The translations under genes were made by a program, and so were the position numbers. Positions 26,881 through 36,956 of a stretch of 64,000 nucleotides of DNA are shown here, one piece after another (the stretch's first letter is position 1; every line of letters begins with the position of its first letter). The stretch comes from Strix aluco. Its lineage: Eukaryota > Chordata > Aves > Strigiformes > Strigidae. The notes beneath the pieces are model-generated. The model did not search any database, had not been told where the DNA came from, and worked only from the letters and a program-made list of their open reading frames with translations. The stretch is from contig NC_133933.1 in NCBI RefSeq assembly GCF_031877795.1, positions 3,470,632 to 3,534,631 on the forward strand, given 5' to 3'.

Positions 26881-28439
26881 GTAATATTTATGTATTATTA
26901 CAGGGGTGTGGTTTTTTAATCTACCAAAGTTCCTTAATATTAAAGTCTGACTTTTTAGAAGTTGCTTAGGGAAAAAATAGGTACAAACCAGTCTACTTCT
27001 TATTAAATTTATTTTGTAAGGAAACTATTTTCCCACCAGCTGCAGAAATGAATGTCACATTGAATTGCACAACTTGGAATTTTGGTTTTCCACTGGTATG
27101 GAGAGAGTGGCCCTGATTTTTCAAGGATTTATTCACAGACTTAATTTTTAGGTCCTTGGGGTTCTTCCTAGGCTGTGTGAGCATCTGAACACGAACTTAG
27201 AGAATCCATTCAGTCTGTTTAAAATTCTTTGAGATAGCAATTTTGGGCTTGTAGTGTTCTTGCCTCTTCCCTGATTCATGTGCTGGCTGCCTTTTCTGGA
27301 AAACAAAGAGGAGCAGGAGAAATTTTGGGGCAGTTCCTTTTTGTTTTTCAAAGCCCAGTGGTTGTCAGGGCTGTGCGCAGAGGCTTGAGATGTACACAGG
27401 GGAGCAGAAAGCAAGTGAGAAGGTCAAAGGTGCAAAATAAATGGAGTTTATTCCATGATTCCCCAGCTTGTTTGTTTGTTTAGTATTTTGATTTATTTGA
27501 AAGGAGTTTATTCCATGGCTGACTAAAGGAATGTATTCAATGTTTAGTATACCCATGTTAAGTGGATGTGAATGTTTACTGAGTCTATACACAGGAATAC
27601 GGCGTAGAAAACAGAAAACGTAAGAAAAGGCAAATCTCCTACAGTAATACGATGCTAAGGCTGCATAAGTCCAGTTAGAGAATGCAGAACTGATGGGAAT
27701 AATGGAGTTAGTAATTGCACAGTGCTGCACATCATGAACGTTTTATGGTACTGCTTTTTCAGCCTAATCCTGAACAGGCTGAAGGATGTGCTTCGTTTTA
27801 CAAGCACGTAAACTAAGGGTAGATAGGTCATTGTGAATTTCAGAAAAAAGCAGGAAGCTGAGGTGTGTCGAGGGAAGGTAGTTAAAGGTATTAAGGAGCA
27901 TAAAGGTTGGCCCAGGCTTTCCCAAAGTGCTAAGCAGATTGCTGTACAACACCCATCCTGCAGCAGGGCCTAAAGAAAAGCAAAAGGGAGGAAGTGATGG
28001 CACAGCAGGCGAGGGAATTCACTGCGCACCTCTGCTACAGTGACTGATCCGGTTTGGGAGCAAATCTGTATGTCAGTCCCCTGCCCAGTATCTTTATCAT
28101 CCTGACTGAGGTTGTAAAAAACCCTCTCTCTTCAGTGCAGATTGACTCTTACAGGATCAGAGCTTTTCTCCATAGTTGAATGGGATGATTATATTCCTGC
28201 TAGGATTTATGGATTGCAGTAAGAACCGTGGACAAGGCACTGCAGGAATTCATCAGGAAACTACCGGGTAATAGATTTGGTATTGGGCTTTTCAAAAACA
28301 TCTACATGAGCTGAGTACTTAATGTCTCACTGAAGTTTGGGGATTTTAACCCAAAACCTGTGTCTAACCTGATTATGCATCGTCGAAAATCTCAGTGTGA
28401 CCTATATAAATCTTTGGGCCCCTGTACACCTCTTAGAAA
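26881..28439. other. Intergenic DNA, no gene seen
   Basis: The interval is AT-rich and unique-looking. No exon, RNA gene or identifiable repeat can be supported. Confidence 0.5.
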
Positions 28440-28575
28440 AACAGCCTTTCACCACGCTCTGCCCCTTTTCCCCTTCTGTAAAACAGAGGTAGCAGTTCTT
28501 CCTCCTCTTGGAGAGGAACGGCGAGGCTGAATATGGGAACAGTGCTATGACTTTGGGGCTACAGATGTTCTGGGG
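28440..28575 (+). mobile_element. MIR/CORE-SINE relic (plus strand)
   Basis: The segment 'ttttccccttctgtaaaaca', then 'gaggtagcagttcttcc', then 'gaacagtgctatgac' follows the order of the MIR core and 3' end, usually 'tttccccatctgtaaaatgg', 'ggataatagttcttcc' and a 'gtgaagtgcttt' like tail. The tRNA head is lost or unrecognisable. Confidence 0.55.
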
Positions 28576-29609
28576 ATAAATGATACCTTGAAGCAGTTCA
28601 ACGTGTGCCGCTAATAATTAGTTTCTGCAATTTTGAGCGTGCTTTCTGGGACGCCACAGAGGGAACACTGCCATGCTGGAGCAGACAAGAGCCAGGGAAG
28701 GGTCAAAGGATGCTGTTCTCCCAAGACCCCTCTCACTCAGTAAATTTTGTAGCACACAAGCAAACAATCTACCAAATGAAGTTACAGGGTGGTGGTGGAA
28801 CCGAGACCTGCGCCCATCAGAGCTTCTCTGGAAACTGGGCAGAGCTGGGAACAAGGGACGTAAGCCACTTGCAAATAGCTTTACTATGTGTGAAGCAGGT
28901 GCAGCAGCTGATTACTTGTGCTGAGCACATGCCACAGAGCAGGCACAAAGCTTTACTATTGCTTTCTTCTGTCTAGTTTTAAGAGGATATGTAAAAATTG
29001 GAATGATAATGACCTGAGAAAACATGACTTTACACCAGAAAATAAAATTGCAAGCATTCATTGTCAAAGGCATACTGGCAAAGAAGTGTTAGAGAACAAG
29101 AATGCCTGATGATGCAATGTTTTTCATCCTGCAACTGAGCACAGAAAACCTTTTCATATGCCCTAAATCTGCAGCTACAATAAAGCCTTCATACAGACAA
29201 TCTGCTTAAACAGAACGTCACGCTTGCCTTTATTTTATTTTAATTGCAAAACATTATCCAGTTTCACTGCTAAAATATGCACTTCTTAAGGCAATATGCG
29301 TAACTTTATATTATCCCCCATTTTACTTGACGTCAATATCTCTGCAGTGATGAAATTATAAGCTCCTGAAGTGGACCATCTATGACGCAGCCATTTCTCT
29401 TTCATGTGAGGGAACACCCTCACCTCATTGTCTTTCTAACAAGACTTACATAATTAAAAAAATCTCCCTTTGCCCCGAATCTTCTGACTAGAATAGTCGG
29501 CATCCCTGTCTCTTCATCACTTAAACACGTGAGCCTGTACCACCAAAACCAGTAGGAATTTTGCCACTGTCTTTAAGGCAAGATCGAGCCCTGGGATTCC
29601 AGATATTTG
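28576..29609. other. Intergenic DNA, no gene seen
   Basis: Nothing coding or repetitive is recognised. Sequence after 29,180 becomes AT-rich. Confidence 0.5.
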
Positions 29610-29815
29610 TGATTACTATTAGCATTAACCTAGTATTTAGCTCCAAACAATAGCAGTGCCTAAGTGCTTTTACTCGAAGGTCTTGCGGGTCAGCATTATT
29701 ATCCCCATTTCCAAGGTGAGAAAACTGGGGCACAAAGGGAAGAAAAAGGACACTTCTATTGCTGGGAAGAGAACTGAGGTCAGCTCACTGCCTACTGATT
29801 CTCCCTAGCCCACAG
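29610..29815 (-). mobile_element. MIR/CORE-SINE (minus strand)
   Basis: This is the clearest minus-strand MIR in the window. 'gcagtgcctaagtgctttta' is followed by 'cagcattattatccccattt', 'gtgagaaaactggggcacaa', and then 'agagaactgaggtcag'. These match, in order, the reverse complement of the MIR 3' end, core and start of the head. The element is diverged but nearly full-length, which makes it older than the CR1 copies. Confidence 0.7.
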
Positions 29816-32800
29816 TCTGTGACTATTCATACCACGTGTAATTAAATGTACATAAATGGTGGTGGTGGTGCCTAGGAATCTGTCCGACGATGTCTTGGTT
29901 GTTCTCCAGGCTGTTCAGAGGCGTTACAGCATTTTTTCACCTCTTAATGATAAAAGCCACAGGTCAAATACTGCATTTCGAGATTTGGAAATTTGTAGCA
30001 TCCCAGGAAAAGCAGTGAAAAAAAGTTGATCATGTTTGCCTCCCTTCTTCCTCTTTGCCCAGCAATTATATTACAAATTGTAGGAATTTCTCTTACAGAA
30101 GTTGCACAGCCACTTGACCTGATTACTGCAGCCTGTATTAGCAGATGTAACATTGTTAGGAGCAACTGCTATCATTCACTAGCAATGGAAACATACTGGA
30201 AGTGTAGAAAATACTGGGTCTGCATTGTATTTTCTGATAAATTCCAATTTCCATGCCACTATGATGGGAGGAAAGCTGAGATTTGATGAATGAAATTGAG
30301 ACTCACTGTGAAACAGCTTTGAAGAGCTGCCAGATTTCAGCAAAGGTGAATAAGAAAGAAATAGACATTTCTGAATAAACTGCCTTTCTCCTCTTCAAAA
30401 ACAAATCACCATCTTGTAAATGATCTTCTTGGGTGAGAATCTATCCTTCATGGAACAGGAGACAGGCTGCGCAGCAGAGACAACTGATAGATGTTAAAAG
30501 ACAAGCCACCAAAAGACAAATATGTCTTCAGGAAACAGTGTTAAGTAATATTTTAAAGAATGGCCACACATCATGTTCACACAGATGCCAACAGGAAGCA
30601 CAGGTCAGGAACAGCAAAGCTTTCAGATAATCTCCACCCGTTATGAAGCCAAAACCTCAACATCACTAACACATCTTAACTCATTTTCAGAAGTCACCCC
30701 ACTAACATTTGATGTCGTACAGTGTATATGTTTCATACTTCAGCACAGATTTTTATCAAGAGGTTTATTCACTAAAATGTGCAAAATCTGTAAAAAAGCT
30801 CACTACTATTAATACTTCATGTCTCACATACTTATCATATCCAGGGGACAGTGGTTTAAAGTGGGAATTTTCAAAAATGCTCAGTACTGGTCTAACTGGT
30901 CTGCCAAAGCAAGTAGTAAAACTGTTGACTGTCAACGTGCACAGAGCGATGCGAGTGTTTCTGCAGAGCTGCCTCTCTAACTAGACCAGAAATCAGGTCA
31001 TTTTGTTAAGGATTACAGGTTACAGTCAGAGACCCTAGCGAGCATTTCTCACCTAGGTCTTCCAGCTGAAGTCTTCTGCCCGTAGCCATCAACAGTGCTG
31101 GTTGCAATTTAACCAGGTTGGCAAAAAAGACACTACAAGGTGGCAGTATATAAATGTGATTTGGTATAGTATTTGTAAGAAGAAAATGCTGGGGGAAAAA
31201 AGATTTTCTTCTTTCCCCCTCAAATCTTGTAAAAAGGGCTCTTACTGTGTTGTAAGACTTATCCTTATTTGAATGCTTTTCTAGCATTTTACTAAGAAAA
31301 CGCAACAATACCTGCAGCTGAGATCTATCAGCTGTGTTTGGGTCCTGGAAAGGCACACCTGGATCTGAAACCTTAGCAGCAGGTGCCACTAGCTGAGTAC
31401 TTACTGGCTCAACACCTCTCCAAAAACACACTAAACTAAGAAAAAAAAAAACCAAGGGAAAAAAAAAAAGCAGAAAGAAATTAATCAGTCCGGTCAACTA
31501 TACAAAGTTCAGGAGCAGGGAAACGAAGTTTCACAAAGAAGATTAACAAATATGCACAGTCAGGTTTCCTAAAACCTCACGTCTGTACCAGATCTTTTCA
31601 GCTTAAATGGTGGTTTCTCTCTCTGGCAGGAGTTTAGCCAAAGAGCAGGCTTGATCTGAAAAGTAACTCTGTAAAATGAAATGATGTTGTTGGGAGCCCA
31701 CCACGATGGGGCTGGGTCCTTAGCTGACGTACCGCTCGACTCCACTGTTTCACAGAGGTTGCGAGGAATTGCTGCACCGGGCAGTGCGGCCGGTTGAGCT
31801 TCGGTTTCTTTGTCTCAGGTGTGCTGCTGCACAGATGTCAGGGGCATGGGAAGGGGGGTGAGGGCGTTATGCCTGCTGCAAAGGCTCGTATGGGGAGCTG
31901 GATGTCTGGGTGGGTACCTCCTGGCGTGTTTGTGCTCCACGGACCGGGCGCTGCATTTGTTATACCTGAATACACCGGTCTCTAAAGCACTCTTGTCACG
32001 ATAAAGATGCTTCTCAGCTTGTGAGCTCGGGTGTGCCGATGGTAGAGATGCAGCAGGAGGGGGCCTGAATGCAGTATTCAAGGGCAGTGGGCTCTGCAGA
32101 GGGGTGTTTAGTCAGTTGTTGTGCCGATGAGGCACGAACTGTAACCAGACCTTCATGGATGACGCTTGGGGGGCCTTGTTCCCCGTATTCACCAGGACAC
32201 TGGCTGAAAGGGAGACAGATCTGCCTCAGTGAGAGATCTCTACATGGGGCAGGCAGTGTGGGGAAAGTGCTGTGGCATGGTTGAGGTTCTGCTGTGGCTG
32301 CTGCTGGATTCAGGGAACATGTTAGAAGTGCTTCAGTGTTGTCTTTTGGGACCTCACGGAAACAGAAGGGAAGGCAGAGTCACTGCCCCAGCAGCTCCTG
32401 ATCTAAATAGACTGAGAGATGACAAACCAGAAGAGTTTTATGGTCAAGAGAACAGAAGACTGTGAGAGCCTGTTTATATTTAAAATCAGAGAGGGGCAAA
32501 CTGACAAGACCCTCTTGATGTCAGATCAGAGTATATGCGGGCCTTAAGAACAACCACAACCACGTTTCTCCCCTATAAGGCTCATCACCCTAATATAGAA
32601 AGCTCCTGGAGATAATGTGAAGCTGGGCATACAGTACAGCCTATGCTCCGGGCACAGGGAGTAAGTGTTGAGGCAAGAAATGACTTTTTCCTGGCATGAC
32701 CCACTACAGATTGAACTGGAACGGCAATTAGAAGTTGAAGTGCTCATTTAATGTCAGTGATGTGTAAACTACATTGCCATTGTTATTTTAGTGCTGATTT

Positions 32801-33600
32801 ACATAATTGGCATACCCTGAAGTCACATTGCACGCACTCTCAGTTCATGCTAAAGACTTGCAGGAAGTCATAAAATTAAACATTATCTGCGCTGGAATGC
32901 AACGGGAAAGTAACTAAACTTTTGAAGGATTTCACCGCGCTCTGTGTCACCCCCATCGCCATACGCACGGCAGCGAGCGAAAAATCGGGTTAACAAGTGT
33001 TGGGAGCTGTTGATAGGAAGGAGCTTTACCCGCTCTTTAATTACGCTGGTGTAGTTCTGAGGTGGTTTGTTACACTAGTGTGTAACTCCCTGTGTAAGCA
33101 CCTCATCCTACAGCGACATTTTGCTGGTATAGCTGAAGTCACTCCGACGCGATAGGGAAGCCAAGAGAAGCGGGTCCACGGGAGTAATTATTCCAGTTAC
33201 AAATGGGCCAAATTCCTGCCTCAAAGCAGTGGTTTTCCTACATTGTAAAGTCCTAAAACGGAAGGAAAAGGCCTCTCCCAAAGGAGGAGCTGGTAATGGA
33301 GCTGTCTCAGATGTTACTGCTTTAAATCCTCCTCCGCAGTAAGTCGAGGTGTCAAAGGCTGTCCCTGTCTTTTGCAAAGGAAGCCCCGGAGAGGCACTGG
33401 AAGAGGAGGTGTAGCACAGGGTGCTCACCTTGCCGGGAGGGAGCCTGGGCTAGCAGCAGGACCCCAGCTAATGACAGCGTGCCAGTGGCTTGGGCTTTGC
33501 AGAGGCCCCTAAATCGCTGGGTATCGCATACCTATGCAGGAAGGGCCAAGCCCTACCGCAGAGCCCGAGCAGACGAAGAGACGGGGCAAAGGATGTGTCC
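29816..33600. other. Intergenic DNA leading to the BMP2 CpG island
   Basis: No gene is seen. The 163-codon minus-strand frame at 31,006-31,497 has no recognisable domain and begins in A-rich low-complexity DNA. The interval 32,740-32,910, about 2 kb upstream of BMP2 exon 1, is AT-rich with SOX- and homeodomain-like motifs and may be regulatory. Text at 33,035-33,150 ('ctggtgtagttc', 'cactagtgtgtaactcc') recalls an old palindromic sauropsid repeat. Confidence 0.5.
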
Positions 33601-34006
33601 CTGCCCGCCGGCTACTAAAGTGTGTCGGGATGAAGAGATTTGCCAGTATCAGCAAAGGGAGCGGGGGACGTAGCTCGGATTGGGAGCCAAATCCCGCCGC
33701 GTGTGGGCCTGCCTTCTTCACCCCTGCCACCTCTCTCCTCCTCCTCCAGGCCTGTACGCAGCCGTACGCGATGCCGGGCCAGTGGTGGCTGCAAACCTGG
33801 GGAGCACCGGCGTGGACACGGCTGGGCTCCCCCCCTGCCCCGCCCACCGCCACCGGTCCCGCAGCCCCGCGGGAGCGTGAACTCGGCCCCGGGGCAGGTG
33901 GCAGGTAGAGGCGAGGGGCCGTGGGGTTGGCGGAGGGTGGTTTACCATGGGGTTACCGTGTCCCGGCTGGAGATCCGCCGCATTTCCACCACTGGAGGGC
34001 AGCCAC

Positions 34007-34011
<5 letters not shown>

Positions 34012-34041
<30 letters not shown>

Positions 34042-34092
34042 AACACAAAACCCCACACCAGAAAAAAAAACCCTCAAAAAAAAAAAAAAAAA
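34012..34092 (+). repeat. A-rich low-complexity block
   Basis: There are A runs of 28 (34,012-34,039) and 17 (34,076-34,092) bases, separated by C- and A-rich sequence. A CCCTAACCC at its right edge is a single chance-sized match to the telomere repeat and not an array. Confidence 0.9.
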
Positions 34093-34629
34093 CCCTAACC
34101 CAAACCTTCTGCCGGCCGCCCGGCCGGGGCCGAGCCCGCGGTCGGATGCACCGTAGACTCCTCCCGAGGTTTTCGGGGAGGGCGAGGAAAGCCCCCGTGG
34201 TTGCCAGCCCCGCGGCCCCGGCAGCAGGCTCGGGGGAGAAATAAGTAAATAAGTGTGTGTCTCTCTGTCTCTCTCTCTATGTATTTAAACTGGTTTTAAA
34301 GCACCGGGGAGTCTCCCGGTACCTTACGTGACCTCTACACCTTCCCCACCCCGGCGGGCCGGGGCACGGGCGCTCACCCGGTTGGCGGCAGCGGCTGTCG
34401 GCCCGGGACCGCGGCCCGCAGCGGGCGGCCGTGCCCCGCCGCCCACCGGCGGGTCCTGGGCCGGCGGCCGTCCCCGTCCCGGCCGGTGGGGAAGTGCCCC
34501 AGAGCTTAACGGGCCGCCCTCCCCATCCCGGCTCCCCCGGCGCGGAGGACCGGCGGCACGGCGACCCGGGCGAGCGAGGGAGGGAGCGGGGCGAGGGAAG
34601 AGGGAGGGAAGAAACGAGGGAGGGAGGGA

Positions 34630-34910
34630 GGCGGCGTCTCCTTTAAAAAGCCGTGCGGGGCCGCAGCCCGCTCCCACAGGGCGGCTGTGATTGGCGCGGG
34701 CCAGCGAGCCTCCGGGGTCGTGACATCGCCAAGCAACAAAAAGGCCCCGGCGGCGGCCACCGGCCACCCCCGGCCATGGTGCGGTGCGGGGCGGGAGGCG
34801 GGCGGGCCGGCGGGGCGACCGGCGCTGGCCCCTAGCGCGGCCGCTCCACGCGGGCAGGCGGCTACTCCCCACCCTTTTTGGTGGTGTGTGTTTTTTTTTT
34901 TTTTTTAATT
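34630..34910 (+). promoter_or_regulatory. BMP2: Putative BMP2 core promoter
   Basis: This GC-rich stretch lies just upstream of sequence that resembles the start of mammalian BMP2 exon 1. It contains a TTTAAAAAG TATA-like motif (about 34,641), an inverted CCAAT box (ATTGG, 34,690-34,694), a TGACATC CRE-like half site (about 34,721) and several GC boxes. It ends in a 16-base T run (34,891-34,906). BMP2 promoters in mammals are GC-rich and mostly TATA-less, with more than one start site, so no single start is assigned. The location is inferred from position and resemblance. 5' end mapping would settle it. Confidence 0.5.
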
Positions 34911-34973
34911 CTTTCTCCTCCTCCTTTCTTCTTTCTTTTTAAGGGAGCGGAGAAAAGTCAAAGCTTCATTTTC

Positions 34974-34997
34974 ATGTTGCCGCGGGAGTCTCCGTAA
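34974..34997 (+). promoter_or_regulatory. Upstream ORF 1 in BMP2 leader (7 codons)
   Basis: ATG at 34,974 is followed in frame by a stop (TAA) after seven codons. It lies in the conserved-looking leader segment. If it is inside the transcript it could lower initiation at the main start. No peptide function is implied. Confidence 0.4.
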
Positions 34998-35012
34998 ACG
35001 TCCAGCTGTCTG

Positions 35013-35063
35013 ATGCGGGTGATGCAAAGGACATTTTTTAAAAGGAGCCTTTTAACTCCGTAG
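35013..35063 (+). promoter_or_regulatory. Upstream ORF 2 in BMP2 leader (16 codons)
   Basis: ATG at 35,013, with a second in-frame ATG at 35,022, ends at TAG 35,061-35,063. It overlaps the 'gacattttttaaaagg' leader segment that also appears in mammals. Confidence 0.4.
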
Positions 35064-35107
35064 GCACATAGGGACCCATTCACGGCCAGGCACACGCACA
35101 CACACGC

Positions 35108-35135
35108 GAGGAGGAGGAGGAGGAAGAAGAAGAAG
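35108..35135 (+). repeat. GAG/GAA triplet tract in BMP2 leader
   Basis: Short perfect GAG units followed by GAA units, in the predicted 5' UTR. Confidence 0.85.
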
Positions 35136-35224
35136 CAACAACTTTCCGATCGCTGCTTTTAAAAGGGAGAAGCCCTTCCCTGGCCGGGACTTGCCTTCTG
35201 CCTCCTCAACCAGCTGCTAAAAGT

Positions 35225-35308
35225 ATGTTTCTGAGGCGGACTGCACTTCAGGGAACTTCTATTTTCTGCTCGGCAGCTGTAGAGGAGCAGCAGCGAAGTT
35301 TGGAGTAA
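35225..35308 (+). promoter_or_regulatory. Upstream ORF 3 in BMP2 leader (27 codons)
   Basis: ATG 35,225 to TAA 35,306-35,308. Its start encodes MFLRRTAL. This resembles the end of an upstream ORF in the human leader (a stretch ending LLRRTAVS, from memory), which suggests that a leader peptide segment, or at least its nucleotides, is old. It ends before the predicted exon 1 donor. Confidence 0.45.
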
Positions 35309-35500
35309 CACCAAGTGATGCGGGAAAAACACCCCGAGAGCAGAAAACCCTCCTGCAGACACAACCCCTGCTGCTGCACACAGGTATAACTCCGGCGGTC
35401 GCAGACCCGCTGAAAGCCTTCTCCGCAGGATGACTCCGTGGGCCACGGCGGAGGTGCTAGAGCTCTGCAAGAGAGAGGGGGGACGGGACGCTAATCGTAA

Positions 35501-35525
35501 CAATAATGATAATAATAATAATAAT
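35501..35525 (+). repeat. AAT trinucleotide repeat
   Basis: Short AAT/ATA run inside the predicted BMP2 intron 1, an AT-rich islet in very GC-rich DNA. Confidence 0.85.
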
Positions 35526-36100
35526 CCAGCGCAGAGTTTCACGGGGGAGAATATCATCCTGTGGGTTTGGCTAAGAACGTAGCAGGATTTGTGTTTGCCT
35601 CCTTCCCCTTCTTCCACTCCGCCGAGGGAAAATAGCCCTCCCTTGCTCTCCGCCGGTGGGGGAAGCCGCTGCCCCGCCGCGGGGGAAGCGGGACCGGCCC
35701 CCGGCCCCCTCGGCGCGGAGCGGAGCGGGGCGGGGGGGGAGCACGGGGGTCGCGACGGGAGCGCAGCGGGCAGCTCGCTTTGCCCGGCAGCCGCCCCTTC
35801 CCTTTCCCCGCCGAGCGGTCCCGGTCCCCAGTCCCGGCGGCGGGAGGCCCGGCCCGGCCCGGCGCACACCTGCGCCCCGCCGAGGGCAGCGGCCCGGCCC
35901 CGGCGGTGCCCCCGCCGCCCTGACAGCGGCCGCCCCCTCCTCCCCTTCACCTCCGCGCTCCTTTGTTGCGGATCGCCCCGCTCCGCTCCCCCGCCCCGTC
36001 CCGTCCCGTCCCGCCTCGGTCCCTTTGATCTCCTGCCACGGGGGATTTTCGTGCCTCGCTCCGCCGCCGAGCACCTGAAGCGGCCCGACGGGGCCCCCGC

Positions 36101-36163
36101 GGGGTTGGGGGGGTGGGGGGGGGTAGTGGGGTTTGGGGAGGGGGGGGCGGGTTAGTGGGGGGG
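36101..36163 (+). repeat. G-run block with quadruplex potential
   Basis: There are more than six runs of four to ten G separated by one to four bases. It lies in intron 1 about 240 bases upstream of the first coding exon, on the sense strand. Confidence 0.85.
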
Positions 36164-36335
36164 TGCGCTCCTCCGCGCCCGTCCCGCCGGCAGCCGGCCG
36201 GGCGGCGGCGGGGGCCACTCGCCATGGCCCGCGGGGGCCAGGCTGGGCGCCGGGGTGGGACCCACCTGCGGACCGTCCCGTTCCCCCCCACCCCGCACCC
36301 CGCGGCGCGGTGTCCGCGCTGACTGGCTCCCATCG

Positions 36336-36389
36336 CCTCCTCCTCCTCCTCCCCCCCCTCCTTCCTCCTCCTCCTCCTCCTCCTCCTCC
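36336..36389 (+). repeat. CTC pyrimidine tract before the BMP2 start exon
   Basis: An imperfect CTC/CCT repeat about 54 bases long, broken by a run of eight C. It ends six bases before the 3' splice site and serves as its polypyrimidine tract. Confidence 0.9.
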
Positions 36390-36402
36390 GCGCAGGTTGA
36401 TC

Positions 36403-36757
36403 ATGGTCGCCGCCACCCGCTCCCTCCTGGCGCTGCTGCTCTGCCAGGTGCTGCTGGGCGGCGCGGCCGGGCTCATGCCCGAGGTGGGCCGGCGGCGCTT
36501 CAGCGAGCCGGGCCGCGCCGCCTCGGCCGCGCAACGCCCCGAGGATCTTCTCCTCAGCGAGTTCGAGCTGCGCCTGCTCCACATGTTCGGCTTGAAGCGG
36601 CGGCCCAGCCCCGGCAAGGACGTCGTCATCCCCCCCTACATGCTGGACCTCTACCGCCTGCACGCCGGCCAGCAGCTGGGGCAACCGCCGGCCCTGGGCT
36701 ACCCGCTGGAGAGGGCCGCCAGCCGCGCCAACACCGTCCGCAGCTTCCACCACGAAG
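36403..36757 (+). CDS. BMP2: BMP2, first coding exon (signal peptide and start of propeptide)
   Basis: This exon encodes residues 1-118 and the first base of codon 119 of bone morphogenetic protein 2, a secreted TGF-beta family ligand that signals through BMP type I/II receptors to SMAD1/5/9. The exon opens at 36,396 after a CGCAG acceptor. ATG at 36,403 has A at -3 and G at +4. Residues 1-23 form a hydrophobic signal peptide (LLALLLCQVLLGGAAG). The propeptide then shows BMP2/4 landmarks: SEFELRLLHMFGLKRRP, VIPPYMLDLYRLH, and SRANTVRSFHHE at the end. The exon ends at GAAG|GTAGGG. An in-frame ATG lies upstream at 36,133 but is in intron 1, before the acceptor. The mature sequence in the next exon rules out BMP4. 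Confidence 0.97.
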
Positions 36758-36760
36758 GTA

Positions 36761-36788
36761 GGGGTTCGGGGTGGGGGGGTGGGGGGGG
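36761..36788 (+). repeat. G-quadruplex motif just inside intron 2
   Basis: Runs of 4, 4, 7 and 8 G with loops of 3, 1 and 1 bases start three bases after the donor GT. This meets the standard G4 pattern on the sense strand. Confidence 0.9.
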
Positions 36789-36939
36789 CTGAGGGAGCGG
36801 CGGGGAAAGGGGAGGGTCGGAGGAGGAGCGGCGGGGCGGATTCCTCCCCGGGAGCGCCCGGGCTCGGCCGCTGGTAACGCGGAGTTGGGGGAGCCCTGCC
36901 AGCCTCCCTTCGGCCCCTCCGTCCCACGGCGGGGAGGTT

Positions 36940-36956
36940 GGGGGGGGGGGGGGGGG
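36940..36956 (+). repeat. 17-base G homopolymer
   Basis: An uninterrupted G run in the CpG-island part of intron 2. Length may be unreliable in short-read data. Confidence 0.9.

Larger units (their letters stand above)
34915..35383 (+). other. BMP2: BMP2 exon 1, non-coding 5' UTR (ends estimated)
   Basis: Several segments resemble the remembered human BMP2 5' leader in the same order: 'gccgcgggagtct' then 'gtaaacg.ccagc' (about 34,979-35,005), 'gacattttttaaaagg' (35,030-35,045), 'ttttaactcc', 'cacacgcacacaca', 'aactttccg', and a 'cggactgc' segment (about 35,236). A good donor, CAG|GTATAA, lies at 35,383|35,384. The exon 2 acceptor at 36,395 precedes the start codon by only seven bases, so a separate leader exon is required. 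The 5' end is unknown. The 3' end is a choice: mammalian exon 1 appears to stop nearer the 'cggactgc' segment, but no GT donor is visible there. Confidence 0.55.
35384..36395 (+). other. BMP2: BMP2 intron 1 (predicted)
   Basis: The intron is about 1.0 kb and GC-rich, from the GTATAA donor at 35,384 to an acceptor preceded by a long CTC-type pyrimidine tract (36,336-36,389) ending CGCAG at 36,395. It contains an AAT microsatellite (35,501-35,525) and a dense G-run block (36,101-36,163). The acceptor is convincing, because the next exon begins GTTGATCATGG and mammalian BMP2 has GTCGACCATGG. The donor is less certain. Confidence 0.6.

Noticed and set aside
26737..26969. Frames encoding a GRKE-type repeat
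   Set aside because: Translation of the AAGG microsatellite only.
31006..31497. 163-codon minus-strand frame
   Set aside because: It starts in A-rich low-complexity DNA. No domain, splice context or similarity is recognisable.
33640..34098. 152-codon plus-strand frame ending in poly-lysine
   Set aside because: It ends by translating a genomic poly(A) block and has no recognisable domain.
34091..34101. CCCTAACCC, telomere-like
   Set aside because: Too short and single copy. It sits at the edge of an A-rich block.
34324..34872. 182-codon minus-strand frame in the promoter region
   Set aside because: GC-rich and low complexity with no domain. Overlapping frames in other phases are just as open.
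36133..36402. In-frame extension of the BMP2 frame upstream of the chosen ATG, from an ATG at 36,133
   Set aside because: It runs through the G-run block and the CTC polypyrimidine tract, upstream of a clear CGCAG acceptor. The ATG at 36,403 has a strong context and is followed by a signal peptide.
35571..36927. Long minus-strand open frames (352 and 326 codons)
   Set aside because: They are antisense to the BMP2 first coding exon in a CpG island. Low-complexity Gly/Pro/Arg/Ala composition and rarity of stops in GC-rich DNA explain them.
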